Shown here one piece after another: positions 47,674 to 57,194 of a stretch of 64,000 nt of DNA. A model generated the notes under the pieces. That model ran no database searches and was not told the origin of the DNA. It worked only from the letters and a program-made list of their open reading frames with translations. Within the stretch, counting starts at the first letter, position 1, and every line of letters begins with the position of its first letter. The DNA comes from Bacillus altitudinis 41KF2b. GTDB lineage: Bacteria; Bacillota; Bacilli; Bacillales; Bacillaceae. The stretch lies in contig NZ_ASJC01000003.1 in assembly GCF_000691145.1 (NCBI RefSeq), forward strand, positions 350,785 to 414,784, in the 5' to 3' direction. Both the position numbers and the translations under genes were made by a program.

Positions 47674-48147
47674 TTATCCAAATACTTTTAATAGCTCTTC
47701 TTGATCCTGAGACAGCCAGAAACGCATTAAACGTTTTGCTCCTTCAAGATCATGAAGCTTCGCTTGACCGCACTGCTCTTCATTTGCAGCAGGAATTTCT
47801 GTTACTTCCACTGCATCTTTGAATGTTGCATCAAGCAGTTCAACGATCTCTCTTGGTGTCGGTGCACCGCTGACAACTAAATAGTAGCCAGTCTGGCAGC
47901 CCATCGGAGAAATATCAATGATATCAAAATGATCGTATTTCTCTGAGTGTGTTCTAATATTAAACGCAAGTAAATGCTCTAATGTATGAATCGTATCAGG
48001 TTTCATTGCCTGCTTGTTTGGCTGACAAAAACGGATATCAAATTTGTTCACTTCTCCATCTGATCCCACTTTATGAACGCCGCAATGACGAACGTAAGGT
48101 GCTTTTACAGCATTATGGTCAAGTTCAAAGCTTTCAACTGAAGGCAT
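47674..48147 (-). CDS. luxS: S-ribosylhomocysteine lyase LuxS
   Basis: 157 residues. Metal ligands His54 and His58 in HTLEHLL and Cys126 in [12 protein letters not shown], with catalytic Cys84 (MGCQTGYY) and Glu57. Splits S-ribosylhomocysteine to homocysteine and the AI-2 precursor, recycling SAM by-products. Monocistronic. Confidence 0.98.
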   Translation of the reverse strand: MPSVESFELDHNAVKAPYVRHCGVHKVGSDGEVNKFDIRFCQPNKQAMKPDTIHTLEHLLAFNIRTHSEKYDHFDIIDISPMGCQTGYYLVVSGAPTPREIVELLDATFKDAVEVTEIPAANEEQCGQAKLHDLEGAKRLMRFWLSQDQEELLKVFG

Positions 48148-48275
48148 TAATCACCACTCCTATAATTGCAATTTCCTATATTATAACATATTGTTCCGAC
48201 CAGTTTAGTTTATAAAACTTCCCTTCCTTGTCCTTTTTTCTTATACTGTGAAAAGACAGACAAGGAGGAACCTCT

Positions 48276-48500
48276 ATGAAACAAATTTTTATCGGCATCA
48301 TTCGCTTTTATCAAAAATGCATTTCCCCTCTAACACCGCCGAGCTGCAGGTTTTACCCCACTTGCTCAAACTACGGGCTAGAGGCGATCAAAACGCACGG
48401 CGCTTTAAAAGGCGGATGGCTCACGATTAAGCGAATTTTAAAATGTCACCCGCTGCATCCTGGAGGCATGGATCCAGTCCCACCTAAAAAGGAAAAATAA
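48276..48500 (+). CDS. yidD: Membrane protein insertion efficiency factor YidD (YtjA)
   Basis: 74 residues. [25 protein letters not shown] and [12 protein letters not shown] are the invariant YidD blocks. Membrane-associated helper of protein insertion. AAGGAGG seven bases before the ATG. Convergent with the carbonic anhydrase gene, one base apart. Confidence 0.95.
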   Translation: MKQIFIGIIRFYQKCISPLTPPSCRFYPTCSNYGLEAIKTHGALKGGWLTIKRILKCHPLHPGGMDPVPPKKEK

Positions 48501-48501
48501 C

Positions 48502-49068
48502 TTACTTTTCTTCATAACCATTGACAACTAAGTCAAGCTTACCTGTCCCAGGATCAATCACTAGACCATGCACAGGCACATCAGATGGAAGAAGCGGATG
48601 ATTTTTAACGACAGACACACTGTCCTTCACGCTATCTTCAACTGAGCTAAAGCTTTTGAGCCACTGTTGAAAATCGATCCCTGAGTATTCCAGTACTTCA
48701 ATTCGTTTTTCGGGAATACCGCGCTCAACGGCTTTATTTAAGAGGGTTTGGCTGTCTATTTTACTCATACCACAATCGTGATGCCCAATGACGTACACCT
48801 CGTCAGCATTCAATTCATAAACAGCCACTAAAATGCTTCGCATAATACTTCCAAATGGGTGAGAAACAAGAGCGCCAGCACTTTTGACAATTTTAATATC
48901 GCCATTTTTCATGTTCATGGCGCGCGGAAGCAGTTCAACAAGTCTTGTATCCATACATGATAGAATGACAGCTTTTTTCTGTGGAAACTTCGTTGTTGTA
49001 AACTCTTCATATCGCTTCTCTTCAATAAATTGTTGGTTATATTCGATGATTTCGTCTAAAAGTTTCAT
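48502..49068 (-). CDS. ytiB: Beta-type carbonic anhydrase (YtiB)
   Basis: 188 residues from ATG at 49068, which matches the family start (MKLLDEIIEYN); ATG at 49080 is an alternative. Zinc ligands Cys in LSCMDTRL, His and Cys in VIGHHDCGM. Interconverts carbon dioxide and bicarbonate. Spacing to AAGGA is a little long. Confidence 0.9.
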   Translation of the reverse strand: MKLLDEIIEYNQQFIEEKRYEEFTTTKFPQKKAVILSCMDTRLVELLPRAMNMKNGDIKIVKSAGALVSHPFGSIMRSILVAVYELNADEVYVIGHHDCGMSKIDSQTLLNKAVERGIPEKRIEVLEYSGIDFQQWLKSFSSVEDSVKDSVSVVKNHPLLPSDVPVHGLVIDPGTGKLDLVVNGYEEK

Positions 49069-49200
49069 AAGTTTGTCCATTCCTTTTTCTTTTTTTAAAA
49101 ATAAATATAGCACAATGTTTTAAATTTCGTCACGTTTTGACGTCTATTTTTTTAGAGGAAACATCTTCTGATGAAAATTTTTTAATTTCCTCTTTTCAAA

Positions 49201-49251
49201 TCGTAATTATTACGATACAATAACTCAGGACATTAAATCGTAATCATTTCT
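49201..49251. promoter_or_regulatory. Zur box in front of znuA
   Basis: TCGTAATTATTACGA (49201-49215) is a perfect Zur palindrome. A second half-like site, AAATCGTAATCATT, lies at 49235-49248. Repression by Zur with zinc is expected. Confidence 0.9.
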
Positions 49252-49281
49252 ATCTAATAGGTTGAGAGGAGACATTCTTAG

Positions 49282-50274
49282 ATGAAAAAAATCTTTTTTA
49301 TTTTAACAGCTGCTTTATTAGCGGTCGGTCTTGCCGCTTGCTCAAGCAGTGCGGGGACAAATGCTTCAAAAGGAAAAGCAGACGGGAAATTAACCATTTA
49401 CACGACGATCTTCCCTATTCAAGATTTCACTGAAAAAATTGGCGGCTCTCACGTGAACGCTCAAAGTGTGTACCCTGCCAATGCAGATGCACACAGCTTT
49501 GAACCAAGTTCAAAAACGATGGTTGAAATGGCTGAAGGAGATGCCTTTATTTACAGCGGAACAGGCGCTGAAGCATTTGCTGATAAAACGGCTTCTACGT
49601 TAAAAGACCAAGGCGTGAAAACAGTGAAAGCAGCTGAAGGCATCAAGCTATTATCAACACAAGAAGAACATGCTCATGAAGAAGGTGAGGACCATGATCA
49701 CGATCATGAAGGTGAAGATCATGACCATGATGGACACGACCACGGAGATAAAGATCCCCATGCATGGCTAGACCCTGTTTATGCACAGCAAATGGCAAAA
49801 AACATTAAAGACACACTTGTTTCACTAGATCCAGATCATAAAGACGAATACACAAAAAACTATGAATCACTAAAAAAAGAATTACAATCGTTAGATCAGG
49901 AATTCAAAACAACGTTATCTAAAGCAAAACATAAAGAAATTCTTGTTTCTCACGCAGCATACGGCTACTGGGAAAAGCGCTATGGCATTGAGCAAATCAG
50001 TGTACTAGGACTCTCTGCTTCTGAAGAGCCTTCCCAAAAACAGCTTGAAAATATCGTACAACAGGCAGAAAAGCATCACATCAAGTATGTCATTTTTGAA
50101 AATAACGTCAGCAGTAAAGTATCAGATACGATTCGCAGTGAAATTGGGGCAAAAAGCCTTACACTGAAAAATCTAGAATCCATTACAGAAGATGATGCTA
50201 AAAATGGCGAAAGCTATGTCAGCTTAATGAAACAAAATTTAAACACATTAAAAACAGCTTTAAATGTTGAATGA
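49282..50274 (+). CDS. znuA: Zinc-binding lipoprotein ZnuA/AdcA of ABC importer
   Basis: 330 residues. Lipobox LAAC (Cys20). Cluster A-1 fold with metal ligand His in NADAHSFEPS, a His/Asp/Glu-rich loop (residues about 133-160) that marks zinc over manganese binders, then DPHAWLDP and LVSHAAYGYW. GAGAGGAG before ATG. No permease or ATPase gene lies next to it, so it must share a znuBC elsewhere. Confidence 0.93.
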   Translation: MKKIFFILTAALLAVGLAACSSSAGTNASKGKADGKLTIYTTIFPIQDFTEKIGGSHVNAQSVYPANADAHSFEPSSKTMVEMAEGDAFIYSGTGAEAFADKTASTLKDQGVKTVKAAEGIKLLSTQEEHAHEEGEDHDHDHEGEDHDHDGHDHGDKDPHAWLDPVYAQQMAKNIKDTLVSLDPDHKDEYTKNYESLKKELQSLDQEFKTTLSKAKHKEILVSHAAYGYWEKRYGIEQISVLGLSASEEPSQKQLENIVQQAEKHHIKYVIFENNVSSKVSDTIRSEIGAKSLTLKNLESITEDDAKNGESYVSLMKQNLNTLKTALNVE

Positions 50275-50281
50275 ATTCATG

Positions 50282-50310
50282 AACCCCGAGCGATCAGCCG
50301 GGGTTTTTTA
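50282..50310 (+). terminator. znuA terminator
   Basis: AACCCCG / CGGGGTT region with loop and T6 tail. Confidence 0.85.
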
Positions 50311-50315
50311 CTGCA

Positions 50316-50346
50316 CAAAAAAACACACCATGATCAGGTGTGTTTC
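50316..50346 (-). terminator. rpmE2 terminator
   Basis: AAACACACC / GGTGTGTTT with TTTTTTTGTG on the minus strand. Confidence 0.85.
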
Positions 50347-50351
50347 TTTGT

Positions 50352-50594
50352 TTACATTTGATATTTTTTCTTAAACTGCTCCGCTCTGCCGCCTTTTTCT
50401 CCGAATTTCTGGCGTCCTGTATAAAATGGATGCGTATCAGAGCTTGTCTCTACTTTAATGACAGGATAAGTCTTCCCATCTTCCCACTCTACGGTCTCAT
50501 GTGATGTCTTTGTTGATCTACTTAAGAAGCGGTAACCGCTGTTTACGTCCATAAATACAACTTCATGTGAGGTTGGATGAATATCTCTTTTCAA
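50352..50594 (-). CDS. rpmE2: Ribosomal protein L31 type B, zinc-independent (YtiA)
   Basis: 80 residues from TTG at 50594, eight bases after GGGAG, which gives [27 protein letters not shown] is the L31 signature. It has no Cys, so it is the form that replaces the zinc-bearing L31 when zinc is low, freeing the metal. A Zur box precedes it. Confidence 0.93.
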   Translation of the reverse strand: MKRDIHPTSHEVVFMDVNSGYRFLSRSTKTSHETVEWEDGKTYPVIKVETSSDTHPFYTGRQKFGEKGGRAEQFKKKYQM

Positions 50595-50616
50595 TGTCAA
50601 AACTCCCTTCATCATT

Positions 50617-50637
50617 AAAACGTAACGATTACGTTTT
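50617..50637. promoter_or_regulatory. Zur box in front of rpmE2
   Basis: AAAACGTAA-CGA-TTACGTTTT is a perfect 9-bp-arm palindrome, one base from the Zur core CGTAATNATTACG, about 23 bases upstream of the rpmE2 start. Confidence 0.85.
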
Positions 50638-50769
50638 ATAATTATATTCTACTCCCTCTTTTACAACTTGTCAAAAAACAAGCTTTCTTAGTCAGGAAGA
50701 ATAATCTAAAAATGGTGGAGAATAATAAACACCATCAAAAGAGATGCGATAAGAAAGGCGGAGAAAAAA

Positions 50770-52101
50770 TTGACTGATCTCGTTTTAGCTAGAAGTCTGT
50801 TCGGCACAACAATGGGCTTCCATATTATTTATGCCTCGCTTGGCGTAGGCATCCCGCTAATGATTTTGTTAGCTGAACTCATCTTTCAAAAAACGAAGGA
50901 CCCGCATTATGCCATCATGGCCAAACGATGGACAAAAGCGCAGGCTGTTCTGTTAGGGGTCGCCATTCCAACCGGTACCATTGCTGGTACGCAGCTTGCC
51001 CTTCTATGGCCTGGTTTTATGGAGGTCATCGGAAAAGTCATGTCACTGCCATTTCAAATAGAAATTTATGCTTTCTTTATTGAAGCATTATTTATGTCTA
51101 TTTATGTGTACGCAGCAGATCGTCTATCACCAGCCATGCGCATCATTACCGTTATTTTCGTTGTCATTGGTGCAGCAGCTTCAGCGATTCTCATTACAAA
51201 CGTACATGCTTTTGAAGGAACACCCGCTGGCTTTCAAATGGTCAATGGAGAAATAACGAATATCGAACCTTGGAAGGCATTTTTCAATCCAAGTTTTGTT
51301 GTCACTGCTACACATGTAGTACTGTCTGCTTTTACAACAGGCGCTTTTGTCATTGCTTCTGTCGCTGCATTTAAAATGTTGAAAACAAGAAAAAACGAAA
51401 AGCTCTATACCTTTCATCGAAAAGCCCTTTTTCTTGGACTGATTGTTGGTGGACTTTTCTCTTTTCTCACAGCCTTAAACGGTCACGAATCAGCTCAGCT
51501 TCTGTATGAATATCAGCCTGAAAAATTAGCGGGTGCTGAAGGTTTATTTGAAACGCAATCACATGCGCCTCTGGCTATTGGCGGTTTTACTGATGCCAAT
51601 ACGCAAGAAATCAAAGGAGCTATCGAAATCCCTTGGGCGCTTAGTTTTCTTGCAGGAAATAGCTTTGATACTGTGGTTAAAGGGTTAAATGATTTTCCTA
51701 GGGACGAGTGGCCGCCTTTATTTATTCACACATTATTTAACGGAATGGTCATTATCGGCTCATTGCTCATTTTCTTTGCTGTGTTAGCACTGTTTTACCG
51801 CAAAATTTTAAAACGCGCTCATTATCCAAAATGGCTGCTTGTCCTTTATTTATTTGGCGGGCCTCTTAGTCTTTTGGCGATTGAATTTGGCTGGATCTTT
51901 GCCTGTACAGGCCGTCAGCCATGGGTGATTTATCGAATGCTCAAAACCTCTGAAGTCGTCACATCATCAGGATCTATCGGTACACTTTTCATCCTTTTTG
52001 CCATTGTCTATCTCATTTTAGGCATCGCAACTGTGATTGTACTGACGTACTACTTTAGAAAACATTCAATTGAAGAAGACTTACGGTTAACAGAATCTTA
52101 A
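50770..52101 (+). CDS. ythA: Cytochrome bd-type quinol oxidase subunit I (YthA)
   Basis: 443 residues, TTG start after AAAGGCGGAG. About nine membrane segments. Haem-ligand region FGTTMGFHIIYA (His near 18) and TATHVVLSAF (second His) are seen; the Q-loop is short. The usual GWxxxExGRQPW reads GWIFACTGRQPW here, with Cys in place of the Glu that lies near the haem d pair. Takes electrons from menaquinol to oxygen with YthB. Confidence 0.9.
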   Translation: MTDLVLARSLFGTTMGFHIIYASLGVGIPLMILLAELIFQKTKDPHYAIMAKRWTKAQAVLLGVAIPTGTIAGTQLALLWPGFMEVIGKVMSLPFQIEIYAFFIEALFMSIYVYAADRLSPAMRIITVIFVVIGAAASAILITNVHAFEGTPAGFQMVNGEITNIEPWKAFFNPSFVVTATHVVLSAFTTGAFVIASVAAFKMLKTRKNEKLYTFHRKALFLGLIVGGLFSFLTALNGHESAQLLYEYQPEKLAGAEGLFETQSHAPLAIGGFTDANTQEIKGAIEIPWALSFLAGNSFDTVVKGLNDFPRDEWPPLFIHTLFNGMVIIGSLLIFFAVLALFYRKILKRAHYPKWLLVLYLFGGPLSLLAIEFGWIFACTGRQPWVIYRMLKTSEVVTSSGSIGTLFILFAIVYLILGIATVIVLTYYFRKHSIEEDLRLTES

Positions 52102-52114
52102 AAAGGGAGCGATC

Positions 52115-53170
52115 TTGATGCAAATGGATGTAACAACTGATGCACTCATTGCAATCACCATCTTATGGGGATTCGTGTTTATCTATGCAGTGATGGCATC
52201 AATGGATTTCGGTGCAGGATTTTGGTCAATGATTTACATGAACAAAGAGCAGACAAAGGCCGCAAATATCGCAAATAAGTATCTTTCTCCAACTTGGGAA
52301 GTAACAAACGTCTTCATTGTGGCCATCGTCGTTGCCTTGTTTAGCCTGTTTCCAGGTGCAACATTTGTGCTAGGCACTGTTCTATTAATACCCGGCAGCA
52401 TTATTTTGTTGCTTCTTGCACTGCGAAGCGGATTTCTCGTCTTCTCTCATTCACTACCTAAAAAATATAGAAAAGCCGTGACATATATTTCAGGAATTAG
52501 CGGCTTTATTATTCCGTCCATCCTCATCATGGTTCTCCCCATTACACATGGTGGATTCATCTTTCAGGAGAATAATGTCTACTCATTAGATTTAGGATTG
52601 GTCTTTACAAGCGCAAATGTCTATTCTTTCGTAGGTTTTGCGATTTTCAGTACCCTTTTCCTCTCATCTTTGCTTTTAGCTGATTTTTCTAATGTTGCAA
52701 ACGAAGATGAGGCTTATAACATTTATAGAAGAGGAGCACTGATTACGGGTCCGCTTTCTCTCATGATGGCTTTCTTTATCATGCTCACACTGAGAAGTGA
52801 GGCCAATTGGCTGTTCACAAAAATGATGCAGAACATCCCGATCCTTCTTGTTTCTCTACTCATGTTTTTGCTTGCAGGTTTGGCTCTATTTTTACCAAAC
52901 AGCCGCTTTAAACATCGGAAAGGGAGACCACGTTTAGCGGTTATCGCCATTACAATTCAATATTTCTTAGCAAGCTATGTGTATGGACATGCGCATTTGC
53001 CCTATATGGCCTATCCTGATATTACCATCATGTCTGGGTTTACAGATCCCGTAACATTTAGGGCATTATTTATTACGTATATTGTAGGGTTTATCATCCT
53101 ATTCCCTGGGTTCTACTTCTTCTGGAAATTGTTTATGAAAGATAAGCGTTATATTCGTCAGGAAGATTAA
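52115..53170 (+). CDS. ythB: Cytochrome bd-type quinol oxidase subunit II (YthB)
   Basis: 351 residues; ORF begins ATG ATG-like at 52115 with alternative ATG at 52121 (MQMDVT). Eight to nine membrane segments; WGFVFIYAVMASMDFGAGFW is the CydB start motif. 13 bases after ythA, same operon. Confidence 0.88.
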   Translation: MMQMDVTTDALIAITILWGFVFIYAVMASMDFGAGFWSMIYMNKEQTKAANIANKYLSPTWEVTNVFIVAIVVALFSLFPGATFVLGTVLLIPGSIILLLLALRSGFLVFSHSLPKKYRKAVTYISGISGFIIPSILIMVLPITHGGFIFQENNVYSLDLGLVFTSANVYSFVGFAIFSTLFLSSLLLADFSNVANEDEAYNIYRRGALITGPLSLMMAFFIMLTLRSEANWLFTKMMQNIPILLVSLLMFLLAGLALFLPNSRFKHRKGRPRLAVIAITIQYFLASYVYGHAHLPYMAYPDITIMSGFTDPVTFRALFITYIVGFIILFPGFYFFWKLFMKDKRYIRQED

Positions 53171-53238
53171 CATGAATGAACGCCCCTTACTTCGGTTACA
53201 TTATAGATGAAAGACATACTCAAAAGGAGGTCATCTGT

Positions 53239-53397
53239 ATGAGTCAAAAAATCCTTTGTGAAGTAAACAACTGTTCCTACTGGAATGCTGGAAATCGTTG
53301 TGGTGCAGATGCAATTTATGTCGTCAGCCATACAGGAAATACGGCTGAGAAAAGTGAAGAAACTGACTGTAAAACATTTAAACCTCAAGACCTTTAA
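53239..53397 (+). CDS. Small Cys-rich protein, DUF1540
   Basis: 52 residues from ATG at 53239, seven bases after AAAAGGAGG. Cys pattern C-x4-C-x8-C ... C (CEVNNCSYWNAGNRC) marks a DUF1540 metal-binding-like unit. Follows ythAB by 68 bases. Function unknown. Confidence 0.78.
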   Translation: MSQKILCEVNNCSYWNAGNRCGADAIYVVSHTGNTAEKSEETDCKTFKPQDL

Positions 53398-53422
53398 GTC
53401 TCATTAAAGGAGGCGCTTCGCT

Positions 53423-53614
53423 TTGAAAAACGATCGGCTTGCTCAAACGTTTCTTGAAGAAATTCAGGACGCGGACGAGGCTGCATTTTATCAAGCAGCT
53501 CACTCCTTTTTAAATCTTTGGGATTATGAATACGGACATGTTTCCGACATGCCCAATGACATGCATCAGTATATTGGCCAGCTTGCTTACGACAGCGGGC
53601 TTGTAGAAGAGTAA
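53423..53614 (+). CDS. Small acidic protein, unknown
   Basis: 63 residues, TTG start after AAAGGAGG (spacing 9). Acidic, soluble and helical (FLEEIQDADEAAFYQAAHSF). 25 bases after the DUF1540 gene and followed by a terminator, so probably the last gene of the yth transcript. No family recalled. Confidence 0.68.
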   Translation: MKNDRLAQTFLEEIQDADEAAFYQAAHSFLNLWDYEYGHVSDMPNDMHQYIGQLAYDSGLVEE

Positions 53615-53644
53615 GAAAGAGCGGATGACCGCTCTTTCTTTTTG
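53614..53644 (+). terminator. Terminator of the yth transcript
   Basis: AAGAAAGAGCGG / CCGCTCTTTCTT with a 4-base loop, then TTTT. Confidence 0.92.
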
Positions 53645-53719
53645 TTCAGACAGGAAGGAAAAACTTTCCTCAACTATACAGTGGTTCTATGGATGGTGCA
53701 AATGGCGATTCATTCGTTT

Positions 53720-54844
53720 TCATTTCACAAAATCATGTTTTGTAAACACATCAATTTTATCTGAGAAAGAACGAAGCGCTTGATAATCAACTTCTACACC
53801 CATACCTGGAGAACGCGGTACTTCAATAAACCCATTTTCAACTTTAATTTCAGGAAAAATGATATCCTGCTCCCAATATTTCGACGATGCTGAAATATCC
53901 CCAGGAATCGTAAATTGCGGAAGTGATGCAAGTGCCACGTTTTGCGCGCGAGAAATGCCTGTTTCAATCATTCCCCCGCACCATAACGGAATCTGCTGCT
54001 CCTTGCAGAACGCATGAATCTTAAGTGCTTCAGTCAGCCCTCCAACTCGTGAAGGCTTCACATTAATAATCTGACAGCTTCCAAGTTCTACAGCTTTTCT
54101 CGCATCATCTAAAGAACAAATACTTTCATCCAAACAGATTGGTGTTTTTAAATGCTTTTGCAAATGCCGATGATCGACAATGTCATCTGCAGCTAAAGGC
54201 TGTTCAATCATTAATAAACGAATATCGTCGAGCTGCTTCAGTTTGCTAATATCTTTTAATTCATAAGCAGAGTTTGCGTCCGCCATTAACGGAAGGTGAG
54301 GGAAAGACTCTCTTAACTTTTGTAGAAGTCCAATATCTTGTCCCGGCTTAATCTTCACTTTCACACGCTGATAGCCTTGATCAACAAATTGCTCGATTTG
54401 CTGAATCATATCATCTATTGGTCCTAACCCCGCAACGACACCAGATGGAATTCTATCTCTAGTACCGCCTAAGACGTCACGTAAGGACTTATTTTCTCGC
54501 TTCGCATAAATATCCCACACAGCTGCCTCAATTCCCGCTTTGGCCATTCTATTGCCTTTAAAATGGTACAAGCTGTCTGGTATGTCCGAAGGATGTGTAA
54601 AAGATCGGGTCAGCACGTTCGGGATAAAGAAAGCCCTGAGCATGTGATAGCAGGTCTCGATGGTTTCTTCTGTATACCACGGAGAAGAGAAGGCAGATAC
54701 CTCTCCCCATCCAGTTAATCCTGTTTGATCTTTGACCTCGACAATAATAAACTCACGCTCTGAAATGGTCCCAAGGCTCGTTGTAAACGGCTGTTTGAGT
54801 TTCATCGTGACATGATATAAGATCACACGTTCAATTTGAATCAT
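53720..54844 (-). CDS. menC: o-Succinylbenzoate synthase
   Basis: 374 residues, enolase superfamily. KVKIKPG holds the catalytic Lys; metal ligands Asp/Glu/Asp in MADANSAY, MIEQPLA and CLDESIC. Dehydrates SHCHC to o-succinylbenzoate in menaquinone synthesis. Overlaps the end of menE by 14 bases; last gene of the men operon. Confidence 0.93.
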   Translation of the reverse strand: MIQIERVILYHVTMKLKQPFTTSLGTISEREFIIVEVKDQTGLTGWGEVSAFSSPWYTEETIETCYHMLRAFFIPNVLTRSFTHPSDIPDSLYHFKGNRMAKAGIEAAVWDIYAKRENKSLRDVLGGTRDRIPSGVVAGLGPIDDMIQQIEQFVDQGYQRVKVKIKPGQDIGLLQKLRESFPHLPLMADANSAYELKDISKLKQLDDIRLLMIEQPLAADDIVDHRHLQKHLKTPICLDESICSLDDARKAVELGSCQIINVKPSRVGGLTEALKIHAFCKEQQIPLWCGGMIETGISRAQNVALASLPQFTIPGDISASSKYWEQDIIFPEIKVENGFIEVPRSPGMGVEVDYQALRSFSDKIDVFTKHDFVK

Positions 54845-56291
54845 CTAAAAACCCCTTTGATTTGAGTCTGTGCCTCTGCAATTTATTCGACGCATTCCTT
54901 GGCAGCTCATCCACAAAGTGAAAAGCGGCGGGCCATTTATACTTGGCTAATTGCGACTGACACAAAGCATAGAGCTCATTCTCCGGAATCTGCTCATCTG
55001 TCACAAGGAAGGCAGTAGGTACCTCTCCCCATTTTTTATCATACATACCTGTCACTCCGGCTTCCTTTACATTTGGATGTGTTAAAAGAACTGCTTCAAT
55101 TTCTGCTGGATAAATATTTTCTCCACCAGAAATAATTAAGTCTGACCGGCGATCAAGCACAAATAAGAATCCGTCCTCATCTACATAGCCAATATCACCC
55201 GTTTTCAGCCAGCCCTGCTCAAATGCAGCAGCTGTTGCCTCTTGACGATAAAGGTAGCCTTTCATGACATTTGCACCTTTTACCATGATTTCACCATGCT
55301 CAAAAGGACGACACGGACGGTTCTCATCTTGAATCTTTAATTCACACCCAAAAAGGGGCTTTCCCGCTGATCCAAGCTTTTCCACACTAAATTCAGGCGC
55401 AAGCGTCACAATTTGCGAGCAGGTCTCCGTCATACCGTACGATTGAAACACAGGAAATCCTTTCTCCTTACTCTCTTGAAGCATCGCATAAGGTGCAGGA
55501 CCTCCCCCTAACAGCAGGCAGCGCAAAGAAGACGGACATTCTTCAAGTCCACTTAATAAACGGGACAGCATGGTTTGAACAACTGACAACATCGTCACTC
55601 GATGCTGTTCAATAGCATTCTTGACTTCATCGACATCAAACTTTTGATGAAGCACGACAGTCATACCGTATATGACAGATTTAAATATAGCGGATAAACC
55701 GCTTATATGAAAAAGAGGCAAGGCAATGAGCCAGCGGTCGTCCTCCCTGATCCCTAAATTCAATGCCGAGGAAATAGCACTATGAAAATGATTGCCAAAC
55801 GTTTGCTCCACCCCTTTAGGGCGTCCTGTCGTTCCAGATGTATACATAATCGTCGCCGTCTCATTTAAATCAATATCATGTACGACCTTCTTTTCCATAT
55901 CATGATCTGCATCAGGTAAAGTCTCTATTGTATAAACAGGTAAATCACCATGATGCTCATTTGCATATGCAGGCTCTGTTAATAAAGCCATGACTTTCGC
56001 ATCTTCCAACTGAAAACGTCTCTCTGCTTTTGTTAACTTATTGTTCAATAACACAATCTTGAAGCCTAATAAAAAACAAGCGTGAACAAGCATGACCATG
56101 TGAGGATGGTTGTTCATTAAAATCGCAACCGTATCCCCTTTTTTAAAAGATGCACGTGTCAGTCGATTCGCAAGTTGGTCTACATCATTGGCTAAATCAC
56201 GAAATGTCCACTCTTTGTCTTGATAAATGAGTGCGACCCGGTCTGGCGTTAAATACGCACGGTGCAGCAGCCAATTGGGTTGCTTCATCAT
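54831..56291 (-). CDS. menE: o-Succinylbenzoate-CoA ligase
   Basis: 486 residues, adenylate-forming enzyme: TIMYTSGTTGRPKGVEQ (P-loop), SYGMTETCSQIV, and KTGDIGYVDEDGFLFVLDR near the hinge. Activates OSB with CoA. ATG after AGGTGTC. A terminator-like hairpin separates it from menB. Confidence 0.95.
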   Translation of the reverse strand: MMKQPNWLLHRAYLTPDRVALIYQDKEWTFRDLANDVDQLANRLTRASFKKGDTVAILMNNHPHMVMLVHACFLLGFKIVLLNNKLTKAERRFQLEDAKVMALLTEPAYANEHHGDLPVYTIETLPDADHDMEKKVVHDIDLNETATIMYTSGTTGRPKGVEQTFGNHFHSAISSALNLGIREDDRWLIALPLFHISGLSAIFKSVIYGMTVVLHQKFDVDEVKNAIEQHRVTMLSVVQTMLSRLLSGLEECPSSLRCLLLGGGPAPYAMLQESKEKGFPVFQSYGMTETCSQIVTLAPEFSVEKLGSAGKPLFGCELKIQDENRPCRPFEHGEIMVKGANVMKGYLYRQEATAAAFEQGWLKTGDIGYVDEDGFLFVLDRRSDLIISGGENIYPAEIEAVLLTHPNVKEAGVTGMYDKKWGEVPTAFLVTDEQIPENELYALCQSQLAKYKWPAAFHFVDELPRNASNKLQRHRLKSKGFLDDSN

Positions 56292-56301
56292 GACACCTCC
56301 T

Positions 56302-56346
56302 TTTCATAAAAGAAAACAGCTCAGTCTGATGCACTAAGCTGTTTTC
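56302..56346 (-). terminator. Hairpin between menB and menE
   Basis: GAAAACAGCT / AGCTGTTTTC with a 15-base loop, and TTTTATG on the minus strand directly after the stem. Could be a partial terminator inside the men operon. Confidence 0.65.
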
Positions 56347-56361
56347 ATCCGTATCATTGAA

Positions 56362-57180
56362 TCAAGGGAAACGAGGGAACTGACCGAAGTCTGGCTTCCG
56401 TTTTTCCTTAAAGGAATCGCGTCCTTCTTTTGCTTCATCTGTTGTGTAATAAAGAAGGGTCGCATCTCCTGCAAATTGCTGAATACCAGCTAATCCATCT
56501 GTGTCCGCATTAAATGCAGCTTTCAAGAATCGTAAAGCAGTCGGGCTCTTTTCTAGCATGTCCTCACACCACTTCACTGTTTCTTCTTCCAGCTGCTCTA
56601 ATGGTACAACTGTGTTGACAAGTCCCATATCAAGCGCTTCTTGTGCATTGTATTGACGGCATAAGTACCAGATCTCTCTTGCTTTCTTATGACCCACAAT
56701 ACGTGCAAGATAGCCAGATCCATAACCAGCATCAAAGCTGCCCACTTTTGGTCCTGTTTGTCCAAAAATCGCATTGTCTGCTGCAATCGTGAGGTCACAC
56801 ACGACATGAAGCACATGCCCGCCGCCAATCGCATAGCCCGCAACCATCGCAATAACTGGTTTTGGAATGACACGAATTAAACGCTGTAAGTCTAGGACGT
56901 TTAGACGTGGAATTTGATCGTCTCCTACATAGCCGCCATGCCCGCGTACTTTTTGGTCTCCACCTGAACAGAATGCTTTTCCTCCAGCACCTGCAAGGAC
57001 AATGACACCAACATCTGAATTATCACGAGCACGTGAGAATGCATCAATTAATTCACTTACAGTCTTTGGTGTAAATGCATTATGTACATGCGGACGGTTA
57101 ATGGTAATTTTTGCAATCCCATTATATGTTTCATATAAAATTTCGTCATACTGACGCTCAGTTTGCCATTCAATAGCCAT
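56362..57180 (-). CDS. menB: 1,4-Dihydroxy-2-naphthoyl-CoA synthase
   Basis: 272 residues from ATG at 57180, eight bases after GGAGG. Crotonase fold: [18 protein letters not shown] oxyanion region, [19 protein letters not shown], and [14 protein letters not shown]. Closes the second ring of the naphthoquinone. Confidence 0.96.
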   Translation of the reverse strand: MAIEWQTERQYDEILYETYNGIAKITINRPHVHNAFTPKTVSELIDAFSRARDNSDVGVIVLAGAGGKAFCSGGDQKVRGHGGYVGDDQIPRLNVLDLQRLIRVIPKPVIAMVAGYAIGGGHVLHVVCDLTIAADNAIFGQTGPKVGSFDAGYGSGYLARIVGHKKAREIWYLCRQYNAQEALDMGLVNTVVPLEQLEEETVKWCEDMLEKSPTALRFLKAAFNADTDGLAGIQQFAGDATLLYYTTDEAKEGRDSFKEKRKPDFGQFPRFP

Positions 57181-57194
57181 CAATATTTCCTCCT

